Counted from the first letter of the stretch, positions 18,691-27,761 are shown. The stretch is DNA of 64,000 nucleotides from Lysobacter sp. cf310 (GCF_900114355.1 NZ_FOSS01000002.1:667032-731031); one strand, 5' to 3'. Notes: a model not told the origin generated them from the sequence alone. Numbers and translations are program-made.

Positions 18691-19527
18691 ATGAGACAGG
18701 TCTTTTCGAGCGCGCGCCTGGAAAACGTCGAGTCGGTGGCGCAGATGCTGCGCGACGCCGACATCGAAGTGCGGGTCACCCACAACCGCTCCTACAAGGG
18801 CAACCGCCGCAGCGGTTTCAGCTACAGCGACAACGATTCGCCCAAGCCGGCGGTGTGGGTGGTCAAGTCCGAGGATCAGGTGCGCGCGCGCGAGATCCTG
18901 CGCGCGGCCGGCCTGATCGATTCCACCCGCGGCGGCGAAGGCTATTCGGCGATCAGTTTCCGCGCCCCGGAGCAGATCGCGCCCGCGCGCAACCCGGCGC
19001 AGCAACGCGCGTTCCGGATCAAGCTGGCCCTGCTCGGCGGCATCGTGCTGGTACTGGTGCTGGCGATCGTGCATTCGCTGCGCGAAGACCCGGCCGAATC
19101 GGCGCTGGCCCAGCACCCGCTCGACGGCTCGGTCGCGGCGATCCCGCAGCCGCTGGCGGCGGCGGTGTTCGTGAAGGAGCTGAGCAAGGCCGCGCCGATC
19201 GACACCCTGTGCCTGTCGATCGACGGCAAAGACGTGTCCAAGGCCATGATCGACGCCATGCAGGCGCGGCTGCGCGGCCGTCGCGTGGTGCCGCTGTCGG
19301 AGTGCGTGCGCATTCCCGACGACGAGCAGGGCAGCGTGCATCGCGCGTCCGGACACCCGGCGCTGCTGGTCGACGTCAAGGCCTTCCGCCCGCAGACCCG
19401 CGAGTCCGGCACGATCGAGTACGAGGCCTATCACCATCGCATGTCGGCCGCGTACAAGACGCTGGAAGTGAAGTCGGTGGACGGGCAGTGGCAGGTGGCG
19501 CGGACGCTCAAGCACGTCGCGATGTAG
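18691..19527 (+). CDS. DUF2007-type membrane protein ('pathogenicity-like')
   Basis: A 278-residue protein. Residues 1-75 resemble the DUF2007 ferredoxin-like module (VFSSARLENVESVAQMLRDA, then AVWVVKSEDQVRAREIL). A single transmembrane helix follows near residues 109-126 (LALLGGIVLVLVLAIVH), then a roughly 150-residue periplasmic-side domain with two cysteines (TLCLSID and SECVRIP). Orthologues in Xanthomonas are often named pathogenicity-like, but I know of no biochemical role. Its ATG follows the tesB stop by one base. Confidence 0.82.
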   Translation: MRQVFSSARLENVESVAQMLRDADIEVRVTHNRSYKGNRRSGFSYSDNDSPKPAVWVVKSEDQVRAREILRAAGLIDSTRGGEGYSAISFRAPEQIAPARNPAQQRAFRIKLALLGGIVLVLVLAIVHSLREDPAESALAQHPLDGSVAAIPQPLAAAVFVKELSKAAPIDTLCLSIDGKDVSKAMIDAMQARLRGRRVVPLSECVRIPDDEQGSVHRASGHPALLVDVKAFRPQTRESGTIEYEAYHHRMSAAYKTLEVKSVDGQWQVARTLKHVAM

Positions 19528-19540
19528 TGGGGTTCTTGCG

Positions 19541-19735
19541 CGAAAGCGCTAAAAGCAAATCCCCCTCAATCCCCCTTTTTCAAAGGGGGAAGCGGTTCCG
19601 CCTCCTTGCGCAGGTACGCCCTCCTTTGGAAAAGGGTGAAGCGGTGCGGCTTACGAACCGTAGGTTCGTGCACGGCTGAACGCCTGCAGGCTGGGCGGGT
19701 TGGGGAGGATTTGCTCTTAGGCTGTAAGAGCCCGC
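19541..19735. repeat. Dispersed repeat in inverted orientation
   Basis: AATCCCCCTCAATCCCCC, with its AAAGGGGG partner, begins the block. Positions 19618-19716 are the reverse complement of the GTTCGT-type unit seen at 12679-12795 and 25705-25815 (here ACGAACCGTAGGTTCGTGCA). The intergenic space between the DUF2007 gene and the sigma-factor locus is thus mostly repeat DNA. Confidence 0.75.
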
Positions 19736-19799
19736 AGCCCCCCGGTCACATCCGCCGCCCTCCGTCGTCCCGGTCCAGGTATCCCCGCCCGGACCCGCC

Positions 19800-19970
19800 A
19801 TGACGACCTCGTCCCCTCTCTCCGCCGCCTGCCTCGCCCTCGCCGCGCTCCTCGACGTCCTGGGCCCCTTGCTCGTCGCCGCGATCGCCGCGGTACTGGC
19901 TATCCTGGGCGCGCTCGACGGCCACCCGACCGTCGCCGCCCTGCCCGCCTGCCTGAGCTGCCTGCGTTGA
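19800..19970 (+). CDS. Possible 56-residue hydrophobic peptide upstream of the sigma factor
   Basis: An open frame of 57 codons encodes a peptide with one long hydrophobic segment (LLDVLGPLLVAAIAAVLAIL) and three cysteines near its ends. Its TGA overlaps the TTG start of the sigma-factor gene (TTGA), an arrangement typical of translational coupling. The ribosome-binding site is weak (CCAGGT) and chance open frames are common at this GC content. It may be a leader peptide or a small membrane partner of the sigma factor. Confidence 0.4.
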   Translation: MTTSSPLSAACLALAALLDVLGPLLVAAIAAVLAILGALDGHPTVAALPACLSCLR

Positions 19971-21130
19971 GCGCCTACCCGACCCCCGCCGCCGACGGCC
20001 TGATCGATGCCATCGATGCCGACCTGCCCGCCGCCGCGGCCGGCGATCGCGCCGCGTATTCGCGCATCGTCGCCGCCTGCCAGAACTCGGTCACCGCGAT
20101 CGCGCTGGCGATCGTGCGCGACGTGCCGGCCAGCGAGGACATCGCCCAGGAGGCCTTCCTCAGCGCCTGGCAGAACCTGCGCCGGCTGCAGAGCCCGTCC
20201 AGCTTCCTGCCGTGGCTGCGTCAGATCACCCGCAACCTCGCCCGCGACCACCTGCGCAGCCAGCGGCGCGCGCCGCGCGGGGTCGACGACGTCGAGGCGG
20301 CGATCGAGGCCGCGGCCGACCCGCAGCCCAATCCCTGCGAGCGCTTGCTCGACGACGAGCGCCAGAACATGGCCGCCGATCTGATCTCGGCCCTGCCCGA
20401 CGACAGCCGCGAAGTGCTGCTGCTGTACTACCGCGAAGGCCAGAGTTCGCAGCAGGTCGCGTCCCTGCTGGGCCTCAGCGACGCCGCCGTGCGCAAGCGC
20501 CTGTCGCGAGCGCGCGCCAGCGTGCGCGAGGAAATGTTGGCGCGCTTCGGCCGTTTCGCCGTCGACAGCGCGCCCTCGTTGGCCTTCACCACCATGGTCG
20601 CGACCGCGCTCACCGTCGCCAGCCCGCCGGCCGCCGCGGCCGGCCTGCTCACCGCCGGCGCGGCGGCCGGCGCCAAGACCTTCGGCCAGATCGTGCTGGG
20701 CGCGGCCGGCAGCATCGGCATCGCGGTGGTGGCGGCGTTCGCCGGCATCTACCTGGGCCTGCGCAAGCAGCTCAAGGGCGCGATCGACGACGCCGAGCGT
20801 TACGCGCTGGTGCGCAGCGCGGTGATCTGCGGTCTGGTCTCGATCGCGTTCGTGACCGCGCTGCTGCTGATCGCGCACAGCGGCGGCGGCGGCTGGTGGC
20901 TGCCCAGCCTGACCACACTGGGCTTCATCGTGGTGATCCTGTGGCAGACCGCGGTGGTGCAGCCGCGCATCCTGCGCCGCCGTCACGCTCTGGAAGCCGC
21001 GCGCGATCCGGTCGCGGCCGCGCGCCGGCGGCGCTGCGAACGCATCCAGGCCTGGATCGGCGTGGTCATCGGCGTGGGCTGCGGGGTGGGCGGACTGATC
21101 GCGGGTCTGATCCAGTCCGGTCGGCTGTAA
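19967..21130 (+). CDS. ECF sigma factor fused to a C-terminal membrane domain
   Basis: A 387-residue protein. Residues about 25-100 form sigma region 2 (YSRIVAACQNSVTAIALAIV, then EDIAQEAFLSAWQNL and FLPWLRQITRNLARDHLR). Residues about 140-190 form region 4 (LPDDSREVLLLYYREG, then QQVASLLGLSDAAVRKRLSR). The remaining 190 residues hold about four to five transmembrane segments, separated by a basic cytoplasmic loop. Soluble ECF factors end near residue 190, so the extension anchors this one to the membrane and may act as its own anti-sigma. No separate anti-sigma gene is adjacent. TTG at 19967 is the only sensible start. Confidence 0.85.
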   Translation: MSAYPTPAADGLIDAIDADLPAAAAGDRAAYSRIVAACQNSVTAIALAIVRDVPASEDIAQEAFLSAWQNLRRLQSPSSFLPWLRQITRNLARDHLRSQRRAPRGVDDVEAAIEAAADPQPNPCERLLDDERQNMAADLISALPDDSREVLLLYYREGQSSQQVASLLGLSDAAVRKRLSRARASVREEMLARFGRFAVDSAPSLAFTTMVATALTVASPPAAAAGLLTAGAAAGAKTFGQIVLGAAGSIGIAVVAAFAGIYLGLRKQLKGAIDDAERYALVRSAVICGLVSIAFVTALLLIAHSGGGGWWLPSLTTLGFIVVILWQTAVVQPRILRRRHALEAARDPVAAARRRRCERIQAWIGVVIGVGCGVGGLIAGLIQSGRL

Positions 21131-21181
21131 GGCTTCGCCTCAGGCCCTGGACGCGATCGCGCGCAGGAAAACCCGCGCGCA

Positions 21182-21213
21182 AAAAAAGACCCGTGCCGCG
21201 GGACGCGGCACGG
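21182..21213 (-). terminator. Intrinsic terminator of the EF-hand gene
   Basis: On the minus strand CCCGTGCCGC pairs with GCGGCACGGG around a short loop and is followed by TCTTTTTTT. It lies 77 bases after the EF-hand stop. It is also positioned to insulate the convergent sigma-factor gene. Confidence 0.88.
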
Positions 21214-21289
21214 GAATCTGGAGGGGCAATCCTTCCATTCGCTACTACTGCTGGGTGCAACGTAAAACGCTTTGGGCAGCGGCCACCGA

Positions 21290-21931
21290 TCAGCGACGCG
21301 GCGTAGGGCGCAGGTCCTCGCGGGTCAGATAGCCGTCGCGGTCCTCGTCCATGAAGGCGAAGGCCTTGGCCAGGCGCGGCATCTTCTCGCCGACTTCGAT
21401 CTTGCTGAGCTTGCCGTCGTGGTTGAGGTCGGCTTCGGCGAAGTGCTGGTCGAAACGCTTGGCGCGCTCGGCCTCGCGCTGCGGGCGCTCGCGCTCGTGG
21501 TAGCTGCGCAGCTCGCTGCGCACCACGTAGCCATCGCGGTTGGCGTCGATCTGGGCGAACTTCTCGCCCAGCTTCGGCAGCTTGGCCGCTTCGGCCTGGC
21601 TGATGCGGCCGTCGCCGTCGGCGTCGGCGCCGATCAGCCCGCCCATGCCGCCGTGACGGCCATGGCCGCCGTGGCCGCCCTTGCCGCCGCGACCGCGGTG
21701 GGAGGGGCGCTCGTCGGCGCTGAGGCGGCCGTCGCCGTTCTTGTCCAGGGCGTCGAACTTCTCGGCCAGGCGCGGCATCGCCGCGGCTTCGGCGCGATCG
21801 ATGGCGCCGTCGTTGTTGCGGTCCAGGGAGGGACGCTGCGGGCGGTCCGGGCCCTCGCCCTGCGGCGCGGCCAGGGCGGCGCCGGCGACTACCGCCGCCA
21901 GCGCGGCGACCAGCAAGGTGGAACGTTTCAT
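21290..21931 (-). CDS. Exported EF-hand protein with six calcium-loop motifs
   Basis: A 213-residue protein with a signal peptide ([20 protein letters not shown]). It contains six EF-hand loops: [60 protein letters not shown] and [13 protein letters not shown] Gly/His-rich linker ([14 protein letters not shown]) between loops two and three could bind metals. Probably a periplasmic or secreted calcium-binding protein; the partner is unknown. GGAG precedes the ATG at 21931, and a good terminator follows. Divergent from bpt. Confidence 0.88.
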   Translation of the reverse strand: MKRSTLLVAALAAVVAGAALAAPQGEGPDRPQRPSLDRNNDGAIDRAEAAAMPRLAEKFDALDKNGDGRLSADERPSHRGRGGKGGHGGHGRHGGMGGLIGADADGDGRISQAEAAKLPKLGEKFAQIDANRDGYVVRSELRSYHERERPQREAERAKRFDQHFAEADLNHDGKLSKIEVGEKMPRLAKAFAFMDEDRDGYLTREDLRPTPRR

Positions 21932-22069
21932 TGCGGTGGCTCCTGCAAGGCGCCGGGCGGCGCCGATGCAGTGGTCAACGCCCGCGCCGGCGGTCGGTTG
22001 ACACGCCGATGCCGGAAACGTGAACGCAGCGCTAGCGCCACGGCGCTGGGACGGCGCTATGCTGGCCCC

Positions 22070-22813
22070 ATGGGCACCCAACCGCAGCCGGACAGCGAGG
22101 ACCTGCGCCTGTTCCACACCGGCGAGCACGCCTGCGGCTATTGGCCGGAGCGCGTCGCCCGCGACCTGGTGCTGGACCCGCGCGATCCGCGCCTGCGCGC
22201 CTGGTACCCGCACGCCCTGGGCTGGGGTTTCCGCCGCTCCGGCGACATCGTCTACCGCCCGCACTGCGCCGGCTGCCGCGCCTGCGTGGCGGTGCGCATT
22301 CCGGTCGACCGCTTCGCGCCCGACCGCAGCCAGCGCCGCTGCCTGGCGCGCAACGCCGAAGTCGAGATGCGCGTGCGCCCGGCCGAACGCACCGAGGAAC
22401 ACCTGGCCTTGTACCGCCGCTACCTGTCCGCGCGTCATGCCGGCGGCGGCATGGACGGCCACGGCGCGGCCGAGTTCGACCAGTTCCTGATCGGCAGTTG
22501 GAGCGAAGGCCGCTTCCTGGAACTGCGCGAGCAGCGTCGCCTGATCGCGGTGGCGGTGACCGACGTGGTCGATACCGCCTTGTCGGCGGTCTACACCTTC
22601 TACGACCCCGACCTGGCCGAGCGCGGTCTGGGCACGCTGGCGATCCTGCGCCAGCTCGAATGGGCCAAGCGCGAACGCCGCGAACACCTGTACCTGGGTT
22701 ACTGGATCGCCGGCCATCCGAAGATGGACTACAAGCGCCGCTTCCGTCCGCTCGAGGGCTTCGACGGCCACGAGTGGCGCGATCTGCACATACGCGACTT
22801 CATCAAGCTGTAA
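22070..22813 (+). CDS. bpt: Aspartate/glutamate leucyltransferase Bpt
   Basis: A 247-residue aminoacyl-tRNA-protein transferase of the ATE1-like bacterial group. It adds leucine to N-terminal Asp or Glu so that ClpS/ClpAP degrades the protein (N-degron pathway). Typical blocks are [69 protein letters not shown] and [15 protein letters not shown]. The ATG at 22070 gives the normal length. Close Xanthomonadaceae homologues are annotated bpt or ate. Confidence 0.94.
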   Translation: MGTQPQPDSEDLRLFHTGEHACGYWPERVARDLVLDPRDPRLRAWYPHALGWGFRRSGDIVYRPHCAGCRACVAVRIPVDRFAPDRSQRRCLARNAEVEMRVRPAERTEEHLALYRRYLSARHAGGGMDGHGAAEFDQFLIGSWSEGRFLELREQRRLIAVAVTDVVDTALSAVYTFYDPDLAERGLGTLAILRQLEWAKRERREHLYLGYWIAGHPKMDYKRRFRPLEGFDGHEWRDLHIRDFIKL

Positions 22814-22929
22814 CCGCGTTCCTTTACATAGGCAGGGATTTCGGATTCGACGCGCGCATCGCGACGCCGACCGGATGCGCGACGCGGCGACGGATCCCGC
22901 GCCCCACGAACCCCTGCGAAGCCCTCGTC

Positions 22930-23259
22930 ATGAACTCATCCGCCTGGTCCCTGGCCGCTATTGCGGCCGCCTGCCTGTCGCTCGCCGCCTGCTCGCCCGC
23001 GAGCGGCAGCGGCGGCAAGATCGACGACGCGATCGGCGTCGTCCAATGCGACGAATACCTGGCCAAGGTCGCCGCTTGCATCAACCAGAAAGTGCCCGAA
23101 GCGCAGCGCACGCCGCTGCGCGCGAGCGTGTCCCAGGAATACGCGACCTGGAAGGAGGCGCTGGCCAACCCGGTCCACCGCGCCGCCCTGCCGCAGGCCT
23201 GCGCCATCGCCGAAGAGCAGGCCAAGGACGAATACGCGCGCTACGGCTGCGCGATGTGA
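22930..23259 (+). CDS. Small cysteine-containing lipoprotein (paralogue 1)
   Basis: A 109-residue exported protein with lipobox LAAC near residue 21. The mature region has CDEYLAKVAACINQKVP, then QACAIAEEQ and a terminal YGCAM. These four cysteines match those of the next gene (23426-23869), so the two are paralogues. The helical spacing suggests a small disulfide-stabilised helical bundle. Function unknown. The start at 22930 gives MNSSAWSLAAIAAACLSLAA as a clear signal sequence. Confidence 0.8.
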   Translation: MNSSAWSLAAIAAACLSLAACSPASGSGGKIDDAIGVVQCDEYLAKVAACINQKVPEAQRTPLRASVSQEYATWKEALANPVHRAALPQACAIAEEQAKDEYARYGCAM

Positions 23260-23312
23260 GGCCCGCGCCGGTCGCGCGTGCGTGGCCCGAGCGATGCCGT
23301 TTTACGAGGCGC

Positions 23313-23390
23313 TAACACACAACTTCGCCGACTCGTGTACCTAGTGGCCCGTCGTGTACGCACGACCGAGTCGGCACTGTGTTCGGCATG
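23313..23390 (+). promoter_or_regulatory. Stem-forming leader before the second lipoprotein gene
   Basis: GCCGACTCG at 23327-23335 pairs exactly with CGAGTCGGC at 23367-23375, and outer AACACA/TGTGTT bases extend the stem. The hairpin ends about 50 bases before the ATG at 23426. It lacks a U-tract, so it is more likely a 5' leader structure than a terminator for the preceding gene, but either is possible. Confidence 0.5.
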
Positions 23391-23425
23391 GAGCCGCCGC
23401 CTACCATTCATTACGGGGATATTCG

Positions 23426-23869
23426 ATGAAGCACACCGCTCTGATCCTGGCCGCCGCCTGCACCCTGGCGCTGGCCGCTTGCACCAAGCCGGCCGACAAG
23501 CCGGCCGACGCCGCCGCCGATCCGGCCGCCGCCACCGCCACCTCGACGCCGGCCGAAACCGCGCCGACCGACGTGGCCGCGCCCACCGCCACCTCGGTTC
23601 CGGCCGAAACCGCGCCGGCCGCGGTCGCGGCCGCCGACAGCGTCGGCATCCCCGAGTGCGACGACTATCTGAGCAAGGTCAACACCTGCCTGGCCGACAA
23701 GGTCCCGGCCGATCAGCGCGCGATGTTCCAGACCGGTCTGGACAGCAGCCGCACCGCGTGGAAGCAGGCCGCCGCCAACCCGGCCTCCAAGGCCGCGCTG
23801 GCCAGCACCTGCAAGACCGCGCTGGACCAGATGAAGACCGCGCTCGGCGCCTACGGCTGCGCCCTGTAA
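23426..23869 (+). CDS. Small cysteine-containing lipoprotein (paralogue 2)
   Basis: A 147-residue lipoprotein with lipobox LAAC near residue 19. It is followed by a low-complexity Ala/Pro/Thr linker with a repeated PAETAP element (residues about 20-72). Then comes the conserved C-terminal domain CDDYLSKVNTCLADKVPADQ, TCKTALDQM and YGCAL. The domain matches the preceding gene, and the linker is an addition that could span periplasm or peptidoglycan. Function unknown. A strong terminator follows. Confidence 0.82.
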   Translation: MKHTALILAAACTLALAACTKPADKPADAAADPAAATATSTPAETAPTDVAAPTATSVPAETAPAAVAAADSVGIPECDDYLSKVNTCLADKVPADQRAMFQTGLDSSRTAWKQAAANPASKAALASTCKTALDQMKTALGAYGCAL

Positions 23870-23891
23870 TACGCGACAGCCCGTTGCGAAC

Positions 23892-23918
23892 GACGCCCCG
23901 GTCCGCCGGGGCGTTTTT
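23892..23918 (+). terminator. Intrinsic terminator after the lipoprotein gene
   Basis: ACGCCCCGG pairs with CCGGGGCGT around a short TCCG loop and is followed by TTTTTCG. It starts 22 bases after the stop codon at 23869. Confidence 0.9.
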
Positions 23919-23969
23919 CGTTGCGGCGCCGCGGGGCCTGTCATCGATCGCGCACGCACGCATGCGATC

Positions 23970-25202
23970 ATGCGCGCCATGCGCAACCGCCCCTTCCTGC
24001 TGATCCCCCTCCTGCTCGCCGCCTTCGCCGTCGGCTGCGTGCGCGTCCAGGTCCACGGCGGCCCCAATGCGGCGCAGGCCGGGACCATGAGCGAGACCGC
24101 CGGCGTGCGCATCGCCACCTACAACACCTCGCTGTACGACGACGCCGATGGCGGCCTGGTGCGCCGCCTGGAAGGCGACGATGCCGGCGCGCGCAAGATC
24201 GCCGCGGTGTTGCAGCGCGTGCGCCCGGACGTGGTCCTGCTCAACGAATTCGATTACGACGCCGACGGCCGCGCCGCCGATCTGTTCCAGCAGCGCTATC
24301 TCGACGTCGCCCAGCACGGCGGCGAACCGCTGCGTTACGCCTATCGCTACTTCGCGCCGGTCAACACCGGCGTGCCCAGCGGCCTGGACCTGGACCACGA
24401 CGGCCGCGTCGGCGGCGACGGTCGCGCGCGCGGCAACGACGCCTGGGGCTACGGCCTGCACCCCGGCCAGTACGGCATGCTGCTGCTGTCGCGCTACCCG
24501 ATCGACACCGCCCAGGCGCGCAGCTTCCAGTTGCTGAAATGGAGCGCCCTGCCCGGCGCGCGCCAGCCGCGCGATCCCGCCAGCGGTGCGCCCTGGTATC
24601 CGCCCGCGATCTGGTCGCAGCTGCGGCTGTCCTCGAAGTCGCATTGGGACGTCCCTGTGCGCACGCCGCGGGGCGTCATCCACATCCTGGCCTCGCATCC
24701 GACGCCGCCGGTGTTCGACGGCCCCGAGGACCGCAACGGCGCGCGCAACCACGACGAGCTGCGGCTGTGGGCCGAGTATCTGTCGGCCACCGACCAGCCC
24801 TGGCTGTGCGACGACCGCGGCCGGTGCGGCGGCCTGCCCGCCGATGCCGCGTTCGTGATCCTGGGCGACATGAACGCCGATCCCGTCGACGGCGACGGCG
24901 CGCGCGGCGCGATCGCGCAGTTGCTCGACCATCCGCGCGTCGACGCCGGCCACGTGCCGCGCAGCGCCGGCGCCCCGCAACGCGCAGCCGACTACGGCTT
25001 CCCGCGCAAGGGCGACACCGCCACCCACACCGGCGACTTCGGCCCCAAGTCCGGCACCCTGCGTTTGGACTACGTGCTGCCTTCGCGCGGTTTGAAGGTA
25101 CTCGACACGGGCGTGTTCTGGCCCGCACGCGAAAGCGCGGACGCGGCGATCGCCGACGGCAGCGACCATCACCTGGTCTGGATCGACCTGGGCAAGCCGT
25201 AA
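23970..25202 (+). CDS. Exported endonuclease/exonuclease/phosphatase-family protein
   Basis: A 410-residue protein with a lipoprotein-type signal (LLLAAFAVGC). The EEP fold is shown by RIATYNTSLYDD, the metal-binding VVLLNEFDYD, the ILGDMNADP motif and the final SDHHLVWIDL with the catalytic His. It probably hydrolyses phosphodiester or phosphomonoester bonds outside the cytoplasm, on extracellular DNA or phospholipid-like substrates, though I cannot say which. The start may be 23970 or the ATG at 23979, and both keep the signal. Confidence 0.88.
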   Translation: MRAMRNRPFLLIPLLLAAFAVGCVRVQVHGGPNAAQAGTMSETAGVRIATYNTSLYDDADGGLVRRLEGDDAGARKIAAVLQRVRPDVVLLNEFDYDADGRAADLFQQRYLDVAQHGGEPLRYAYRYFAPVNTGVPSGLDLDHDGRVGGDGRARGNDAWGYGLHPGQYGMLLLSRYPIDTAQARSFQLLKWSALPGARQPRDPASGAPWYPPAIWSQLRLSSKSHWDVPVRTPRGVIHILASHPTPPVFDGPEDRNGARNHDELRLWAEYLSATDQPWLCDDRGRCGGLPADAAFVILGDMNADPVDGDGARGAIAQLLDHPRVDAGHVPRSAGAPQRAADYGFPRKGDTATHTGDFGPKSGTLRLDYVLPSRGLKVLDTGVFWPARESADAAIADGSDHHLVWIDLGKP

Positions 25203-25264
25203 CCGCCCCGCATCCGGCATAGCGCGAAGGCATTCGCGCCTTCGGCGCTGCACTCCCCTCACCC

Positions 25265-25292
25265 TAACCCTCTCCCGCAAGCGGGAGAGGGG
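25265..25292. repeat. CTCTCCCGC/GCGGGAGAG dispersed hairpin
   Basis: CCTCTCCCGCAAGCGGGAGAGG is a perfect hairpin with a three-base loop, preceded by CCCTCACCCTAACC. The motif is a widely scattered proteobacterial intergenic repeat. Here it lies about 65 bases after the EEP gene and may help end its transcript. Confidence 0.75.
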
Positions 25293-25298
25293 ACGCTA

Positions 25299-25441
<143 letters not shown>

Positions 25442-25447
25442 CGGCAT

Positions 25448-25678
25448 TGAAGTCCAAAAGCACCGCACTCACACAGACAACCGTAGACCCGAAGGGCGGC
25501 GCGCAGGACGCGCGCCGTTTTTCGAATGGACAAGGATGTCCATTCGAAAAATCACGCCGCCAGCCCCGAACCCGCAGGGGAGCTTTGGTCACGCTAGCCC
25601 TTCTCTTTGGTTACTTTCTCTTGGGCTAGCAAGAGAAAGTGACCCGCATGCGCAGCAGGCGGAAGCCTTTGACCTTCG
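25448..25678. repeat. Dispersed intergenic cassette, copy 2
   Basis: This matches 12430-12660 over its whole length with scattered changes. It has the same CGTAGACCCGAAGGGCGGCG start, the perfect inverted repeat at 25518-25551 (TTTTTCGAATGGAC with GTCCATTCGAAAAA), the same GCTAGCCCTTCTCTTTGGTT block and the same GTGACCCGCATGCGCAGCAG tail. Base changes in the loop (CAAGGAT versus CAGGGAC) are compensated in the arms, which suggests that the folded form matters. Confidence 0.87.
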
Positions 25679-25960
25679 GTCAGAAAAGACGACAGCAAAG
25701 CAACAGCAAATCCTCCCCAACCCTCCCTTTACAAAGGAGGGAGCTGGGAGCAATAGCTTGCTAGTGTTCAGCCACGCGCGAACCTGCGGTTCGTAAGCCG
25801 CGCAGCTTCACCCTTTTCCAAAGGAGGGAGCTAGGAGCAAGTGCCTGCCGACGTTCAATCGCGCACGAACCCGCGGTTCGTAAGCCGCACGGCTTTACCC
25901 TTTTCCAAAGGAGGGAGCCAGAAGCAAGACGCAGCCTTGCGGGCAGGAAGACGCCAAACG
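25679..25960. repeat. GTTCGT-type repeat units following cassette 2
   Basis: Two consecutive units (about 25705-25815 and 25828-25920) each contain a GCGCGAACCTGCGGTTCGTA- or GCACGAACCCGCGGTTCGTA-like hairpin, followed by CCAAAGGAGGGAGC. They match the units at 12.7 kb and, inverted, at 19.6 kb. The remaining sequence to 26092 has no gene that I can support. Confidence 0.75.
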
Positions 25961-26092
25961 CACTGGACCTCCGGCTCCGCCGAAGCAAAGCCGAGCCCGC
26001 CTTCGCGGCGATGACGAGCGACAGCCAAACCTAAGCGAATTCAAAGAGCGAGAAGCGACGAGCCAGAGCCAACTTCAGATCCCAGGATCAGC

Positions 26093-26512
26093 TCAAGCCT
26101 CGGGCTTGCTCGCCGCCGCCGGCACGGGATCAACCGCAGGAGTCGCCTCGGGAGCCGCAGCCGCAGCCGGAGTCGGCGCCGGAGCCGGCGTCGCCGGCAC
26201 CACCACCGCCGGCGCCGATGCCGCATGCGACGCATGCACCGGCCGCGGCCCGAAGCCGAAGGCCTCGTCGCTGCGCGCCGACACGATCATGCGCACCATG
26301 CTGGTCGGCACCATCAATTCCAACGACACCGGCCGACCTTCGCTGGTCTGCATCTCCAAGGTCATCTCGATCAGCGCACCCGCCGTGTCGATCTCACGAC
26401 ACAGCACATGCGGCCCGGCCGGCCCGTCGAGCAGATACGGCTTGATCGCCTCGCCCAACGCCTCCATCGCCTGCGGAAAAAGGAATACGGCGTAGCCTCG
26501 GGACTCTTCCAT
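26093..26512 (-). CDS. Protein of unknown function downstream of purT
   Basis: A 139-residue protein. Residues 1-90 look folded (GYAVFLFPQAMEALGEAIKP, then LCREIDTAGALIEMTLEMQ and VSLELMVPTSMVRMIVSA). Residues about 96-139 are a low-complexity Ala/Pro/Val tail. No signal peptide. The gene lies 49 bp after purT on the same strand, so they probably share a transcript. The product name is unknown and the tail may be a flexible linker. Confidence 0.72.
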   Translation of the reverse strand: MEESRGYAVFLFPQAMEALGEAIKPYLLDGPAGPHVLCREIDTAGALIEMTLEMQTSEGRPVSLELMVPTSMVRMIVSARSDEAFGFGPRPVHASHAASAPAVVVPATPAPAPTPAAAAAPEATPAVDPVPAAASKPEA

Positions 26513-26561
26513 GGGCGGATCCCCCTGTCAGGATCGTGGTTCGAATGAAGGATGGATGCGC

Positions 26562-27761
26562 CTAGCGCAGCTCGATGTCCAGTGCCGCGGCCGCGCGCCG
26601 CGCGTGCTCGCGCGCACCGTCGATGTCCTCGGCCAGGGCCAGCGTCACCGCGACCCGGCGCTGACCTTCCACGCGCGGCTTGCCGAACAGGCGCAGCTGG
26701 GTATCGGCCTGGCTCAAGGCCGCGTCGACGCCGTTGAACACCGGCACGCCGTGGCCCTGCGCCAGCACCGCGCACGAGGCCGACGGACCGTGCTCGCGGA
26801 TCAACGGAATCGGCAGACCCAGGATCGCGCGCGCGTGCAGCGCGAACTCGCTCAGGTCCTGCGAGATCAGGGTGACCAGGCCGGTGTCGTGCGGGCGCGG
26901 CGAGACCTCGCTGAACCAGACCTCGTCGCCCTTCACGAACAACTCCACGCCGAACACGCCCCAACCGCCGAGGTCGTCGGTGATGCCGCGCGCGATGCCC
27001 TGCGCGCGCGCCAGCGCGCGCGTCGACATCGGCTGCGGCTGCCAGCTCTCGCGGTAGTCGCCGTCGCGCTGGAGATGGCCGATCGGCGCGCAGAAGGTGG
27101 TGCCGCCGACATGGCGCACGGTCAGCAGAGTGATCTCGTAATCGAAATCGATGAAGCCCTCGACGATGACCCGGCCGGCGCCGGCGCGGCCGCCGGTCTG
27201 GGCGTAGTCCCAGGCCTTGTCGATGTCGTCGGCGCTGCGCACCAGGCTCTGGCCCTTGCCCGAGGACGACATCACCGGCTTGACCACGCAGGGCACGCCG
27301 ATCTCGGCGACCGCGGCACGGTAATCGTCCAGCGTGTCGACGAAGCGGTAGGGCGAGGTCGGCAGGCCCAGGGTTTCCGCGGCGAGGCGGCGGATGCCTT
27401 CGCGGTCCATGGTCAGGCGCGCCGCGCGCGCGGTCGGGATCACCCGGGTGTGGGTGCCGCGCTCGGCGAATTCCTGTTCCAGCTCGACCAGGGTCTGGGT
27501 GTGGATGGCCTCGATCTCGGGCACGATCAGATGCGGCCGCTCGGCGGCGATCAGCGCGCGCACGGCCTGGCCGTCCAGCATGTCCAGCACGTGGCTGCGG
27601 TGCGCGACCTGCATGGCCGGCGCGTCGGCGTAGCGATCGGCCGCGATCACCTCCACCCCGTAGCGCTGCAGTTCGATCGCCACCTCTTTGCCGAGTTCGC
27701 CCGAACCGAGCAGCAGCACGCGGTATGCGTGCGGGGACAAAGGCGTACCGAGGGTGATCAT
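26562..27761 (-). CDS. purT: Formate-dependent GAR transformylase PurT
   Basis: A 399-residue ATP-grasp enzyme that makes formyl-GAR from GAR, formate and ATP in purine synthesis, as an alternative to PurN. The N-terminus [20 protein letters not shown], the [10 protein letters not shown] block, [14 protein letters not shown] and the ATP-grasp metal region [16 protein letters not shown] match E. coli PurT over its length. AGGA precedes the ATG at 27761. An unknown gene follows in the same direction. Confidence 0.97.
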   Translation of the reverse strand: MITLGTPLSPHAYRVLLLGSGELGKEVAIELQRYGVEVIAADRYADAPAMQVAHRSHVLDMLDGQAVRALIAAERPHLIVPEIEAIHTQTLVELEQEFAERGTHTRVIPTARAARLTMDREGIRRLAAETLGLPTSPYRFVDTLDDYRAAVAEIGVPCVVKPVMSSSGKGQSLVRSADDIDKAWDYAQTGGRAGAGRVIVEGFIDFDYEITLLTVRHVGGTTFCAPIGHLQRDGDYRESWQPQPMSTRALARAQGIARGITDDLGGWGVFGVELFVKGDEVWFSEVSPRPHDTGLVTLISQDLSEFALHARAILGLPIPLIREHGPSASCAVLAQGHGVPVFNGVDAALSQADTQLRLFGKPRVEGQRRVAVTLALAEDIDGAREHARRAAAALDIELR

